Below, piece by piece: positions 22,817 through 32,084 of a stretch of 64,000 nucleotides of DNA. The DNA comes from an uncultured Clostridia bacterium (GTDB lineage Bacteria > Bacillota > Clostridia > UBA1381). Position 1 is the first letter of the stretch, and each line of letters opens with the position of its first letter. Position numbers and translations under genes: made by a program. Location: positions 310,001 through 374,000 of the forward strand of contig CANRKO010000001.1 of the NCBI GenBank assembly GCA_947631235.1, in the 5' to 3' direction. The notes under the pieces were generated by a model. That model ran no database searches and was not told the origin of the DNA. It saw only the letters and a program-made list of their open reading frames with translations.

Positions 22817-25450
22817 TTATTTAAAAAGCTTTTTCACATCTTCCTCCGAAAGCGTGACGGTCGGCTCAAACGCGTCGGACGCAGTGTAAGCCAGAATACT
22901 GTTTCTCAATGCCTGCACGGTCGTTTTCCGAACCGACATATCAAATCCGCAGAACAGGAACGAGCCGTTGCCGACCTTTGTCTCAAACAACGGCGAACGG
23001 CGCATGTTACTGTAATAGTTCGGCACGGGTTCAACCAGATACTTAAAATTTGGATTTAAGCCCGAAACATCGGCGCAAAAGCAGTTGTCGATTGGGTGTT
23101 TCCACTGAAAACCGCCGTATTCTCCGGTCGGAAATCTCTTAAACGCGGGACTTTTGCCGTCAATCATAAGACCGTTCGTGCGCTCGGACGGGAAGTGAGC
23201 CGGTGACCAGAACGTGGGCTTGAACAGACCTTCGATCGGGTTTGCGAGGTTATCCTTGCTCATGCTGACTATTGCCTTACCGCCGTTTTTGACGATTTCG
23301 TAAAATTTATTGTCCGCGCCGTCGGTGAGCGATACCTCGTTTATATATTCCTCATCAGTGTACACGTAAATTTCCCATTCGTTCGCGTACTCGTCCACGC
23401 TTACCCTTACGGTGAGCGCCTTCGGCTCGGTAACAAAGTAAAGAGGGAAGGAGACCGTTTTTGAGCGCGTTTCTTTCTCGAATACTACCTCGCCGCCGTC
23501 AAGGACTTCCACTTTAAACAGCGGCATATTTATGTGTTTTTCGCCGTAGTTGTAGAGATCGAGTTCCGCCTTGAACGTGTCGGTGTTCATAAATACCCTG
23601 TCAGCCTTCATAAGCGGTACGGTGTGGTTACAGAACGTGCGGAATTTTTCGGCTGATATAATCCCCTTATTTTTCCAGAACACGTCGAGCATACCTATTG
23701 TCGCCGTACCCTGACCCGTATAGTCGCAAAGCCCCAAAAGCTCAAAACCGCCCATACGGTGAGTGCGCATTGCCGCTTCGATTTCCTCCTTGTACATCAT
23801 AGCCGCAAACGCGCCCGACGCGCTCTTGAATTTTCCGAGCATATTATATACATTATGCTTTATCATTTCCTGTTTTATAAATTCAAAATTCACGGGTTTT
23901 AAGCTGCCCGTGTAATCGCTCGCGCTGTCAACGTCGGGATAGACGCAGTACTGACCGACCTCGAACGACACGACCGGCAGCGGCATATTCTTTATCGCCT
24001 TGTCGTAATTAAGGCGCGTATGTTCCGATATAACGTCATGGAACACCTGAACTCTCACTCTGTTGCCGCCCGCTTCAAACGCTGAGAAATAGTCGTCGGC
24101 GGGGGATACGGGACGGTCGAAGTTCGATGTGAGGGTGTACAGTCTGCGGTTGTCGAGAGCCTTAATCTGCGTCGTTATATCTTCGAGCATTTCAAAGTCG
24201 CCGAGGTTCTCGTTACCGTTCGAGAACATTATAAACGACGGATGATTGCCGTACGCTTCCGATATACGCTTAGCCTCCGCGTGGAAAAACACCGCGTGCG
24301 CGGTATCGTCGCCCGCGGATATCGACGTTACGTCAACGTTGAGCCACAACGGCATTTCCGCGAGAACGTACACGCCCGTCATATCTGCAGCCTTAAACGC
24401 CGCATCGGGCGGACACCACGAATGAAAGCGCACATGGTTAAGCCCGTACTCCTTCACCGTTTTAAATACCCTAATCCACTCGTCAAGCTCGGTCGGCGGG
24501 TAGCCGGTAAGCGGATATATCGCGCAGTCGAGAGTGCCGCGCAGAGCCGTTTTCCTGCCGTTTATCGTAAATTCCGTGCCGTCAGTGCCGACTGTGCGCA
24601 TACCGAACGGAACGGTCTTTTCATCGACCGTCACGCCGTCCTTAATCATTTTTACGCGCAGCTTATACAAAGACGGGTTAAATTCATCCCACAGCTTTCT
24701 GTGACTTATGGGGTATGTAAAACGCAGCGGCTGCACCTTGTTGTAAAGCGTAAAATCATATGTCCGAGCCTTCAAAGTTTTACCTGCGGGCGTTTCAGCC
24801 GAAACCTCGATTTGCACATCACGGCGGTCGTCGGGGTAGAGACAGTCACTATGCGCCGACGCCTTCACGCTTACGCCGTATTTCTCGGTCGTAATCTGTA
24901 TGTTTGACAGATGGAATATTTCCTCGCATCGAAGTTCTATGCCGCCGATAACGCCGTTCCATATCGACTGCGTGTCGACGCTGTAACCGCTTGACATACC
25001 TTCGAGCGACATTATGTTTGAATTGTCGCAGCGCAGCGTCAGCGTGTGCTTTCCCGCCTTGATTTTGCCGGTAAGGTCGTATGTGTGCGGAGCGCACAGA
25101 CTTATAATGCGTCTCGATATTTTCACGCCGTCAATCCACAAATCCGACGCACCGTTTATACGCTCAAAAAAGAGCGTCAGACATTTATCCTCAAAATCCG
25201 CCGGCAGTTCAAACTCACGCTGTAACCAAAGAGGATCGGTATACTCATATTCGGGGCGCAGTGTGCGCACAGCCTCATAACACAGCTCCGAGGGCGGCGT
25301 GTACTTTTTACCCACGCCGTTTATGCAAGCGTCTCCGGGCAGCCTAAAACCCGCGCGAGACAGCTTGCGTTCAAAGAAACGCTCGTTTATACCTTTATCT
25401 TCAATATCCGTTTCATAACGCCATTCGCCCGACAAATCCAAAGCACGCAT
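22817..25450 (-). CDS. Glycoside hydrolase family 2 enzyme
   Basis: 877 residues without a signal peptide, so probably cytoplasmic. It has an N-terminal jelly roll (about 1-170, with LTLFFERINGASDLWIDG), an Ig-like sandwich (180-285) and a TIM barrel from about 290. In the barrel the acid/base is Glu414 in FSNGNENLG and the nucleophile is probably Glu497 in VVSFEVGQY. A C-terminal region of about 250 residues is unassigned. GH2 enzymes include beta-galactosidases, beta-glucuronidases and beta-mannosidases; the specificity cannot be set from sequence. It follows the DUF5107-TPR gene with a 1-bp gap (TAATATG) and an AGAGGT ribosome site, so the two are co-translated and probably act on the same glycan. 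Confidence 0.
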   Translation of the reverse strand: MRALDLSGEWRYETDIEDKGINERFFERKLSRAGFRLPGDACINGVGKKYTPPSELCYEAVRTLRPEYEYTDPLWLQREFELPADFEDKCLTLFFERINGASDLWIDGVKISRRIISLCAPHTYDLTGKIKAGKHTLTLRCDNSNIMSLEGMSSGYSVDTQSIWNGVIGGIELRCEEIFHLSNIQITTEKYGVSVKASAHSDCLYPDDRRDVQIEVSAETPAGKTLKARTYDFTLYNKVQPLRFTYPISHRKLWDEFNPSLYKLRVKMIKDGVTVDEKTVPFGMRTVGTDGTEFTINGRKTALRGTLDCAIYPLTGYPPTELDEWIRVFKTVKEYGLNHVRFHSWCPPDAAFKAADMTGVYVLAEMPLWLNVDVTSISAGDDTAHAVFFHAEAKRISEAYGNHPSFIMFSNGNENLGDFEMLEDITTQIKALDNRRLYTLTSNFDRPVSPADDYFSAFEAGGNRVRVQVFHDVISEHTRLNYDKAIKNMPLPVVSFEVGQYCVYPDVDSASDYTGSLKPVNFEFIKQEMIKHNVYNMLGKFKSASGAFAAMMYKEEIEAAMRTHRMGGFELLGLCDYTGQGTATIGMLDVFWKNKGIISAEKFRTFCNHTVPLMKADRVFMNTDTFKAELDLYNYGEKHINMPLFKVEVLDGGEVVFEKETRSKTVSFPLYFVTEPKALTVRVSVDEYANEWEIYVYTDEEYINEVSLTDGADNKFYEIVKNGGKAIVSMSKDNLANPIEGLFKPTFWSPAHFPSERTNGLMIDGKSPAFKRFPTGEYGGFQWKHPIDNCFCADVSGLNPNFKYLVEPVPNYYSNMRRSPLFETKVGNGSFLFCGFDMSVRKTTVQALRNSILAYTASDAFEPTVTLSEEDVKKLFK

Positions 25451-25451
25451 A

Positions 25452-28400
25452 TTATATACCTCTTTTCATAATTTTCTTCAGTTCGATAAGCCCCTGATGC
25501 GAAACGTCCTCGCCGAGACCTTTATCCGTGTACGCGCAGGCGTTCTCATAATCGCCCAAGCCGTAATATCCGAGCGCGGCAAGGTAGCTGCACGTTACGC
25601 GGTTTTTCCTGTTCATATCCGTGTCAAACACAAGGAAGTCGGGCAGCGATACCGCGAAATAGTCAAACTCCGCCTTGTCGTCCATATGCTCCATACCGTA
25701 GGATATAAGTCTATTAAATATACCCTTCGCGCCGCGCTCGTCGCCCAGTGCGCGTTTTGCGAGCGCGATATAGAACAAAACCTCCGGCGGACGGTCGTTA
25801 TAGTAGCGCGCGTCGCCGATCGTGCCGTCGCCCTCGGACGCCTTTTCGTAATAATCCTTCGCCGTTATGTAGTCGATTTTTTCGTTAGCCTTTCCGAGCG
25901 CGTAGTAAATATCGTTGTCGGCTGCGTTTATAAGCTTACCCTCTCCTAAGTTTTCAGGGTAGACGAGAGCGTTTTCGAGGTACTCGTTTGCCGACTCGTA
26001 ATCGTCGTTTTCAACACAATCCCGCGCAAGCCCCACAAGAGAGAGCCTGTACTGCGCCGTAATCTTGCCTTCGCCGCCCTCCCACGGGTGGAAATGACGC
26101 GCCGCGATAGCCTTGTGCGCCTTGTCGTACTGACCGTCGCTGTTTAACAGCGTCACATACTCGGTGTAAAGGTCGTCGCGCTCCTTTACAAGTTCAATAT
26201 TGTCCGTTAGCAGCTTTAACCGTTTCTTTACCGACACATTCGTCTGCTTGTATATAAGGTCAAGTTCGTACAAAAGACGCGAACTGTCGTGGTCGAGCCT
26301 GAACGCACGTTCCATTTCCGTCACGGCTTTACGCTCGTCGCGCAGCTTGTTGAAGTACACGAGCGACAAATTTCTGTGTACGATTGGGTTTGACGGGTCG
26401 ATTTCATTGGACTTTGTCCAGCACTGGAACGCCGCGCCCCAGCGACCCTTGTCGTACAGCAAATTACCGAGCAGATAAGGCGCGTTCGCATCGCTTTTGT
26501 TATGTTCCGTGGCATAGCGCAGCACGAGCATATCATTGTGACGTACGGGGAAACAGTAGTCGCAGTTACACTTCGCCGCGACTTCAAGTTCAATCTCGCT
26601 CTTTGAATAATACGCCATGTAGTAGTGCAGCATCGGTCTGTCAGCCTGCGACACGAGCGCGAGAACCCTCGCCGCTTCGTCCCATAGTCCGAACTCGGCG
26701 TAATTCAATGATAAATCAATATAGCTGTCCACGTCGCCGCGCATTATTGTGGTAAGCTCGTTAAGTACCGCGAAGTCGTCCGTGATACGATAAAGCTCAT
26801 AGCGGCAGCCGTAGTTTAACGGATCAAGTTTCATAGTGTCGAGCGCAAACGCTTTTGCCTCGTCAAGTCTGCCTGTAAGACGGAGAACCGATGTTTTGAG
26901 ATTACGCGCCTTTAAGTTGTGCATACCCCTCGCGAGCGACTGCTCCAAAAACGCGAGAGCCTTTTCATAGTCGCCGCGTGACGCGTCGATGCACGCAAGC
27001 TGATAAAATCCCTTGTCCTGCATGGCAGCCGACCATATCGACTTATAAAACGCGTCGTACGCCTCGTCGGTTTTGCCCTGTTTTCTCAGCGCGAGACCGA
27101 GATTGTAGTAAGGCTCGCAGTCGTACGGGTTTGGGTTTTTCCAGGTCGATTTTTTTATCGCCTCGCGGAAATGCTTTTCAGCCTTTTCAAACAGTCCGCG
27201 CTCGTACAGGTATCTGCCGTAAGCGTTGTTGAGACGTATATCCGTCTTGTCGCGGCGCAGACCTTCGAGGTAATAGTCCTCGGGCGAGAATGTCGCGTGG
27301 CGGTACTGCTCCAAATGCAGCGCCGTCAGATACAATTCCTCCGCCGTTGCTATCTCCGATGGTTTCTTGCACGCCTCGGCGGGCGCAGGCGTCTTTTCAT
27401 ACGTTTTCGGTTCGGGAGTGTATGAAATGATTACGTTGCCGTCACCGTCCGTAAGCGTCAGCGTCAAGTCCTCTTCGCTGTCGCCGATAAGTTCTATTTC
27501 CTCGTAAAACGGCTTGTCTGGCGCAAGTTCAACGTCCTTTTCCGTCTTTTTTTCAATTCTGCCCGACAGCGTTACATTCACCGTTATTTTTTCGGGCGAG
27601 TACGCGCTTATATACGCCTTGCCGTCCTTGACTTCAAGATTTACTGCGGCTTTAAGACTCGCGTTCTTGACCGCGCCGACCGTCTTGTACGGCAGGAAAT
27701 ACTGCGTAAACGTCTTTTCCTCATACGGCGCGATAAACGTAAAGTCGGGCTGATTGTCTGTGAAAACGCCCGTCATAAGCTCTATGTAAGGACCGTTCTC
27801 GTCGGTCAAATTGCGGTCCCAAGCTTTGCCGAAATCACCGCAGCCCCACGTCCACTGTTTTTTGCCGGGGGATATGTGGTGATCCGCTATGTGCAAAAGA
27901 CCAGCCCCGCGTCCGTAATCGTAGTTGCCGATAAAATCGTAGTCCGAGTGGTACGCCATATAAGACGTCGGAACGGGGATATTCTTGTACATGGAAATAT
28001 CCACGCCCTCGCTGTAATCCATTTTGTAATACGTGCTCGTGGATATGGGGAAACGCGACACGTCCCGCTTGCCGTGATCCATTACCGCGTGAACGTCGGG
28101 CGGGAAAATCGACTTTGTGTTTTCGTTTACCGGCACGGCCGGATTTGCCCACCACAAAAACGTCTGCGGTCTGTCGGTCTGGTTGTATATCTGACCCTTT
28201 ATTTCGAGATACGCCTTGCCGGGGTAGAGCGTGAACCGCGCCATACCCTTCATGCGGTGCATCTTTTCTATCTCGCCGACCGTAACGGTTGCGCTGCCGT
28301 CCTCGTTCTCGCACATTGTAAAGTCAACGGGGTCGAACGTTGAGGGACGGTGATGCTGCGGCCAGTTAAACTCGATACCGCCCGATACCCAAGGACCGGC

Positions 28401-28718
28401 AAGTCCCACAAGCGCGGGCTTTATTACCTCGTTGTGGTACACCGCGTCATAGCCGTTCGTTTTATCGTATATTCTGTGTATTTTGCCGCCTATCTCCGGC
28501 AGCACCATCACAAGGAGATACTCGTTTTCAAGGTATACCGCCGTGTAGCTTTTATCTGTTTTCTCGTCCGATATGCTTTCGCGTACCGCATGGGGATAAA
28601 CTCTTCCGGAACTGCCCTGATAAACGCGCTTTTCGAGGAACATCGGCAGCTTGCTTGCCTTTCCCGCCTCATACGTGGGTATTACGACGTCCTCGCTCCA
28701 TAATTTTACTTTTTCCAT
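25452..28718 (-). CDS. DUF5107 domain protein with TPR repeats
   Basis: 1088 residues. Residues about 10-380 match the DUF5107 type: LENEYLLVMVLPEIGGKIHRIYDK, a VSGGIEFNWPQHHRP block and TFLWWANPAVPVN. This beta-sandwich looks related to galactose mutarotase-like folds. A linker follows, then from about 490 many TPR-like helix pairs (for example YDCEPYYNLGLALRKQGKTDEAYDAFYKS). Activity is not established as far as I know; the acidic and histidine residues of the N-terminal domain and its tie to GH2 suggest a sugar-active role. The start at 28718 has GAGGAG 7 bp upstream, while an in-frame ATG 63 bp earlier has none. There is no signal peptide. It is the first gene of the operon. Confidence 0.
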   Translation of the reverse strand: MEKVKLWSEDVVIPTYEAGKASKLPMFLEKRVYQGSSGRVYPHAVRESISDEKTDKSYTAVYLENEYLLVMVLPEIGGKIHRIYDKTNGYDAVYHNEVIKPALVGLAGPWVSGGIEFNWPQHHRPSTFDPVDFTMCENEDGSATVTVGEIEKMHRMKGMARFTLYPGKAYLEIKGQIYNQTDRPQTFLWWANPAVPVNENTKSIFPPDVHAVMDHGKRDVSRFPISTSTYYKMDYSEGVDISMYKNIPVPTSYMAYHSDYDFIGNYDYGRGAGLLHIADHHISPGKKQWTWGCGDFGKAWDRNLTDENGPYIELMTGVFTDNQPDFTFIAPYEEKTFTQYFLPYKTVGAVKNASLKAAVNLEVKDGKAYISAYSPEKITVNVTLSGRIEKKTEKDVELAPDKPFYEEIELIGDSEEDLTLTLTDGDGNVIISYTPEPKTYEKTPAPAEACKKPSEIATAEELYLTALHLEQYRHATFSPEDYYLEGLRRDKTDIRLNNAYGRYLYERGLFEKAEKHFREAIKKSTWKNPNPYDCEPYYNLGLALRKQGKTDEAYDAFYKSIWSAAMQDKGFYQLACIDASRGDYEKALAFLEQSLARGMHNLKARNLKTSVLRLTGRLDEAKAFALDTMKLDPLNYGCRYELYRITDDFAVLNELTTIMRGDVDSYIDLSLNYAEFGLWDEAARVLALVSQADRPMLHYYMAYYSKSEIELEVAAKCNCDYCFPVRHNDMLVLRYATEHNKSDANAPYLLGNLLYDKGRWGAAFQCWTKSNEIDPSNPIVHRNLSLVYFNKLRDERKAVTEMERAFRLDHDSSRLLYELDLIYKQTNVSVKKRLKLLTDNIELVKERDDLYTEYVTLLNSDGQYDKAHKAIAARHFHPWEGGEGKITAQYRLSLVGLARDCVENDDYESANEYLENALVYPENLGEGKLINAADNDIYYALGKANEKIDYITAKDYYEKASEGDGTIGDARYYNDRPPEVLFYIALAKRALGDERGAKGIFNRLISYGMEHMDDKAEFDYFAVSLPDFLVFDTDMNRKNRVTCSYLAALGYYGLGDYENACAYTDKGLGEDVSHQGLIELKKIMKRGI

Positions 28719-28752
28719 TTCATTTCTCCTCTCGGAATTTATGCACATGTAC

Positions 28753-28781
28753 ATTATATATTGTTTTTGAGGTAATATCAA
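28753..28781 (-). promoter_or_regulatory. Promoter of the DUF5107-GH2 operon
   Basis: On the minus strand TTGATA (28781-28776), 17-bp spacer, TATAAT (28758-28753). Confidence 0.
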
Positions 28782-28875
28782 TACCGTAAATCATTTATTT
28801 GTGCTTTTTGTATATCGGGAAACAAAAATGATATGCTCGCGTAACGATAATGTTACAAAAACCGTGCGAAATATG

Positions 28876-28904
28876 TTGCGAAAATTCGTCGTTTATGATA
28901 AAAT
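28876..28904 (+). promoter_or_regulatory. Promoter of the second SLH gene
   Basis: TTGCGA (28876-28881), 17-bp spacer, TAAAAT (28899-28904) in a TATGATAAAAT context. Confidence 0.
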
Positions 28905-28942
28905 TATAATAACATACTATGTGTAGAAGGGGAGAAAATACT

Positions 28943-30829
28943 ATGAATAAGCTTTTAAAAACAGTTCTGGCGTTTACGCTGGCTATGTCCATGACACTGC
29001 CCGTATTCGCGGAACCGACGGACACACAGGAAGGCGAAACTGAGGCGACGCCCGCACCGGTAACGGAGTCCAATGTGTTCAGCGATATTAACACGGAGAA
29101 TTTCGCATGGGCAAAGCCGTACATACTCGATATGCACGAAAAAGGACTTATATCTGGCTACGAGGACGGAACGTACAGACCCGATAATGACGTTACGCGT
29201 CAGGAGGCTTTTTCGCTGTTCGCGAGAGCGATGGGTTCGAACGACCCCGTGAACGCCGAGGTTCTTAAAATCGCGCACGACAAATATGACGCGATAATAA
29301 AGAATTACAAGCTTACGTGGGGTACGGACGAAATAGCGTATCTTATGTACAAGGGCGCGCTTAAAAAGACGGATCTCGACACGTATCTTCTCGACCAGGA
29401 GAAAGCAACGCCTATGGCGCGCTTTGAGGCGGCTATTATAATCACAAAGGCTATGGGCGGCGAGGAAAAGGCTCTCGCCGACCTCGGAGTTGTGCTTGAC
29501 TACACCGACGCGAGAGAAGTACCGTCAAACGCGATACAGTACGTGGCATACGCGAGTGACGCGGGTATTATGGAAGGCATGGGCGACGGCACGTTCTCGC
29601 CGAATACGCCCGTAAAGAGAAGTCAGATTGCCGTAATGCTTTCGCGCACGGTCGATAAGACGAATTACAAATTTATAAGCGGACTTCTCACCGAGATTGA
29701 TACCGACCAAAAAACGATAACGGTAAAAAATGATAAGGACGAAGACGAAACGTATACCTACAGTGATGAATCAAGCTTTAAAGACCTCGGCGACGAAACG
29801 CAGCCTGCCGATATGCCGGTCAACGTTGAATCCGTAATAACGCTTTCGGGCAAGACAGTATCGTCGGTAGACGCCGTTTCCGAACTTCCAAACGAAACGG
29901 TTGTGGGAAAATATGTAAGCTACGCGTCAACATCGGGTAAAACGTCCGTCAGAATAACGCTTGAAGATACGGGCGAAACGAAAAGCTACGAGTGCCTGCC
30001 GGACTTGTCCGTAACATATCAGGGCAGCCCCGCGACGGTAAAGAGTTTCACCAAGGGCGACGTTCTCACACTTGAACTTAAAAACGGCAAAATCGCCAAG
30101 ATAAACGGCAACAACAAGACGGTGACAATTTCCGGCGCGATAGTCGAAAGCGTTGATATAGAGAACGGCGTGCATATTACGATTTCGCACGGCGACGACG
30201 AATACGACGGCAAAACGTATGAGGTGAGCAGCAACGTATCGGTTAAGAAGAATGACGTAACCGTCGGACTTGACAGCATCTATCCCGGCGACAAGGTAAG
30301 GCTTGAACTCGAATACGATGTTATTACCGAAATTCGCGCAACGTCATCGACAAAAACCACGGAAGGCACGATAAAGAGCCTTACGATTGCATCTCCCGAA
30401 TCAACAATGACGCTTAACATAAAGGGCGAGGAACAGACGTACACGATCCCGAAGGACGTTGTTATAACGGTTAACGGAGAGGAAGGATCGCTTTACGATT
30501 TCAGAGTGGGAGACCTCGTAAAAGTAACAACCGAAAGCGACGCGATTACAAAGATTGTCGCTACATCGACGCAGGAATCGTCGGGCGACGTTACGGGCGT
30601 TGTAACGGGAATTAACACCTCGTTCGGCGTTGTAAGCGTTAAAGTGGACGGCTCGGAAATCCCCTTAAACGTATTCTGCAAAGACGACTCAACAACGTTT
30701 GTATCGGTTGACGGCAAATCAAAGAAGATGAAGGACGTAAAGGTAGGTCAGACGGTAGAGGTTAAGGGTACCGTTTCGAACGGCGTTTTCGTAGGCAAAC
30801 TGTTTGTAATAGTTGCTGAGGCGAAATAA
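28943..30829 (+). CDS. S-layer homology domain surface protein
   Basis: 628 residues. A signal peptide (about 1-24, ending LPVFA) is followed by a Thr/Glu/Pro linker and three SLH units. The first (FSDINTENFAWAKPYI ... GYEDGTYRPDNDVTRQEA) and third (YVAYASDAGIMEGMGDGTFSP ... KRSQIAVMLSRTV) are clear; the middle one is degenerate. The remaining 370 residues are repetitive beta-strand domains around glycine and charged residues, in the style of small KOW-like or OB-like modules. SLH units hold the protein to the wall, and it is probably an abundant S-layer component or scaffold. The start at 28943 has GAAGGGGAG upstream. No enzymatic motif is seen. Confidence 0.
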   Translation: MNKLLKTVLAFTLAMSMTLPVFAEPTDTQEGETEATPAPVTESNVFSDINTENFAWAKPYILDMHEKGLISGYEDGTYRPDNDVTRQEAFSLFARAMGSNDPVNAEVLKIAHDKYDAIIKNYKLTWGTDEIAYLMYKGALKKTDLDTYLLDQEKATPMARFEAAIIITKAMGGEEKALADLGVVLDYTDAREVPSNAIQYVAYASDAGIMEGMGDGTFSPNTPVKRSQIAVMLSRTVDKTNYKFISGLLTEIDTDQKTITVKNDKDEDETYTYSDESSFKDLGDETQPADMPVNVESVITLSGKTVSSVDAVSELPNETVVGKYVSYASTSGKTSVRITLEDTGETKSYECLPDLSVTYQGSPATVKSFTKGDVLTLELKNGKIAKINGNNKTVTISGAIVESVDIENGVHITISHGDDEYDGKTYEVSSNVSVKKNDVTVGLDSIYPGDKVRLELEYDVITEIRATSSTKTTEGTIKSLTIASPESTMTLNIKGEEQTYTIPKDVVITVNGEEGSLYDFRVGDLVKVTTESDAITKIVATSTQESSGDVTGVVTGINTSFGVVSVKVDGSEIPLNVFCKDDSTTFVSVDGKSKKMKDVKVGQTVEVKGTVSNGVFVGKLFVIVAEAK

Positions 30830-30857
30830 AAGCCAATATACAATAAAAATCGGTGGT

Positions 30858-30885
30858 CAAGGTGATACAAATATGTATCGCCTTG
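30858..30885 (+). terminator. Hairpin after the second SLH gene
   Basis: An 11-bp stem, CAAGGTGATAC with GTATCGCCTTG, around AAATAT. It lacks a U run, so it may be an mRNA-stabilising hairpin or a weak terminator. Confidence 0.
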
Positions 30886-30935
30886 CTTGCCGTCACGGTC
30901 AAATATTTTACATGATGTAAGGCAGAGGTGAGGAA

Positions 30936-32084
30936 ATGAACCGCTTTAAAAAATACTCGGGATATATTGCGGCGTTTATATTCAGCGTAGCGGTGATCGC
31001 GGTGTATAAGACATTTGATAATTTCGGCAGCATTGCCGGCTGGATCGGCGCGCTCTTTGCGGCGCTAAAGCCGTTTATCGGCGCGTTTGCGATTGCCTAT
31101 ATCCTTAATATGCCCGCGAAACGGCTCGAAAAGCTTTTCACACGCGCCAAAAATAAATTCGTAAGCAGCCATTCGCACGGTTTAAGCATACTTGTTGTGT
31201 ACCTTGCCGCGCTGCTTGTGGTGGCGTTTCTCTTGTATCTGCTTATACCTGCGCTCGTTGAAAATCTTTTGGACTTCGTGCAAAACCTCGATTCATACGC
31301 GAACTCTCTGTCGCGGTTTATAAACGAGTCGAGCCTTGCGCAGAAACTCAACCTGCAGGCGGTCGATTTTTCAAAGACGGTCGAGGCGTTTATAGACACC
31401 ATCGACATGTCAACGCTCCAGACATACGCCCGCGGCGTTGTGAATTTTACGAGTGGTTTCATAAATGTATTTGTTGCGTTTATCGCCTCGATTTACATGC
31501 TTTTGGATAAGGATCGTCTGCGCCGTCTGTTCGTGCGGCTGATGAATTTGATGTGCAAGGATAAGACCGTGACGTATATCACCGTTCACACGAAAAAAAC
31601 AAACGAGGTATTTACGAATTATATATATTCAAGGCTGTCGTGCAGTATAATAATGGCTATACTGTGCAGCGTTATACTGTCGCTCATGGGCGTGAAATAC
31701 GCGCTTATCCTCGGAATATTCATAGGCGCGATGGACATGATACCGTATTTCGGCTCGATTATTTCGAGCATTATCGCCGTGCTTATAACTTTTCTGACAG
31801 GCGGATTTTGGCAGGGAATATGGTCGGCTGTCGTGCTGCTCTTATTGCAGCAGTTCGACGGAAACGTACTCGGCCCAAAAATAATGGGCGACTCGCTTGA
31901 AATGCGTCCGCTGTGGATAATTTTCGCGATTTCTGTCGGCGGTACGCTGTTCGGATTTATAGGCATGCTTATTTCCGTACCTATTTTTGCAATAATAAGA
32001 ATAGTTCTTTCGGACTACATCGAAACACGCGAAAAACTGAAAGCGGAAAAGGCAGAAGGAGAGGGTGACACGGCTGATGAATAG
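30936..32084 (+). CDS. AI-2E family transporter
   Basis: 382 residues with the eight-span layout of the AI-2E (formerly UPF0118) family. Visible parts are two N-terminal spans (GYIAAFIFSVAVIAVYKTF and IGALFAALKPFIGAFAIAYILN), a hydrophilic central helix region and a C-terminal block with GAMDMIPYFGSIISSIIAVLITFLTGG and FDGNVLGPKIMGDSLEMRPLWIIF, the family's most conserved part. Members include autoinducer-2 exporters, Na+/H+ antiporters and proteins of unknown transport role; the substrate here cannot be set. The start has GAGGTGAGGAA upstream. The next gene starts inside its last codons, so it heads a set of overlapping genes. Confidence 0.
   Translation: MNRFKKYSGYIAAFIFSVAVIAVYKTFDNFGSIAGWIGALFAALKPFIGAFAIAYILNMPAKRLEKLFTRAKNKFVSSHSHGLSILVVYLAALLVVAFLLYLLIPALVENLLDFVQNLDSYANSLSRFINESSLAQKLNLQAVDFSKTVEAFIDTIDMSTLQTYARGVVNFTSGFINVFVAFIASIYMLLDKDRLRRLFVRLMNLMCKDKTVTYITVHTKKTNEVFTNYIYSRLSCSIIMAILCSVILSLMGVKYALILGIFIGAMDMIPYFGSIISSIIAVLITFLTGGFWQGIWSAVVLLLLQQFDGNVLGPKIMGDSLEMRPLWIIFAISVGGTLFGFIGMLISVPIFAIIRIVLSDYIETREKLKAEKAEGEGDTADE

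Noticed and set aside
30858-30885. A second independent RNA gene
   Set aside because: Only a single stem of 11 bp without promoter or U run; best seen as a 3' hairpin of the SLH gene.
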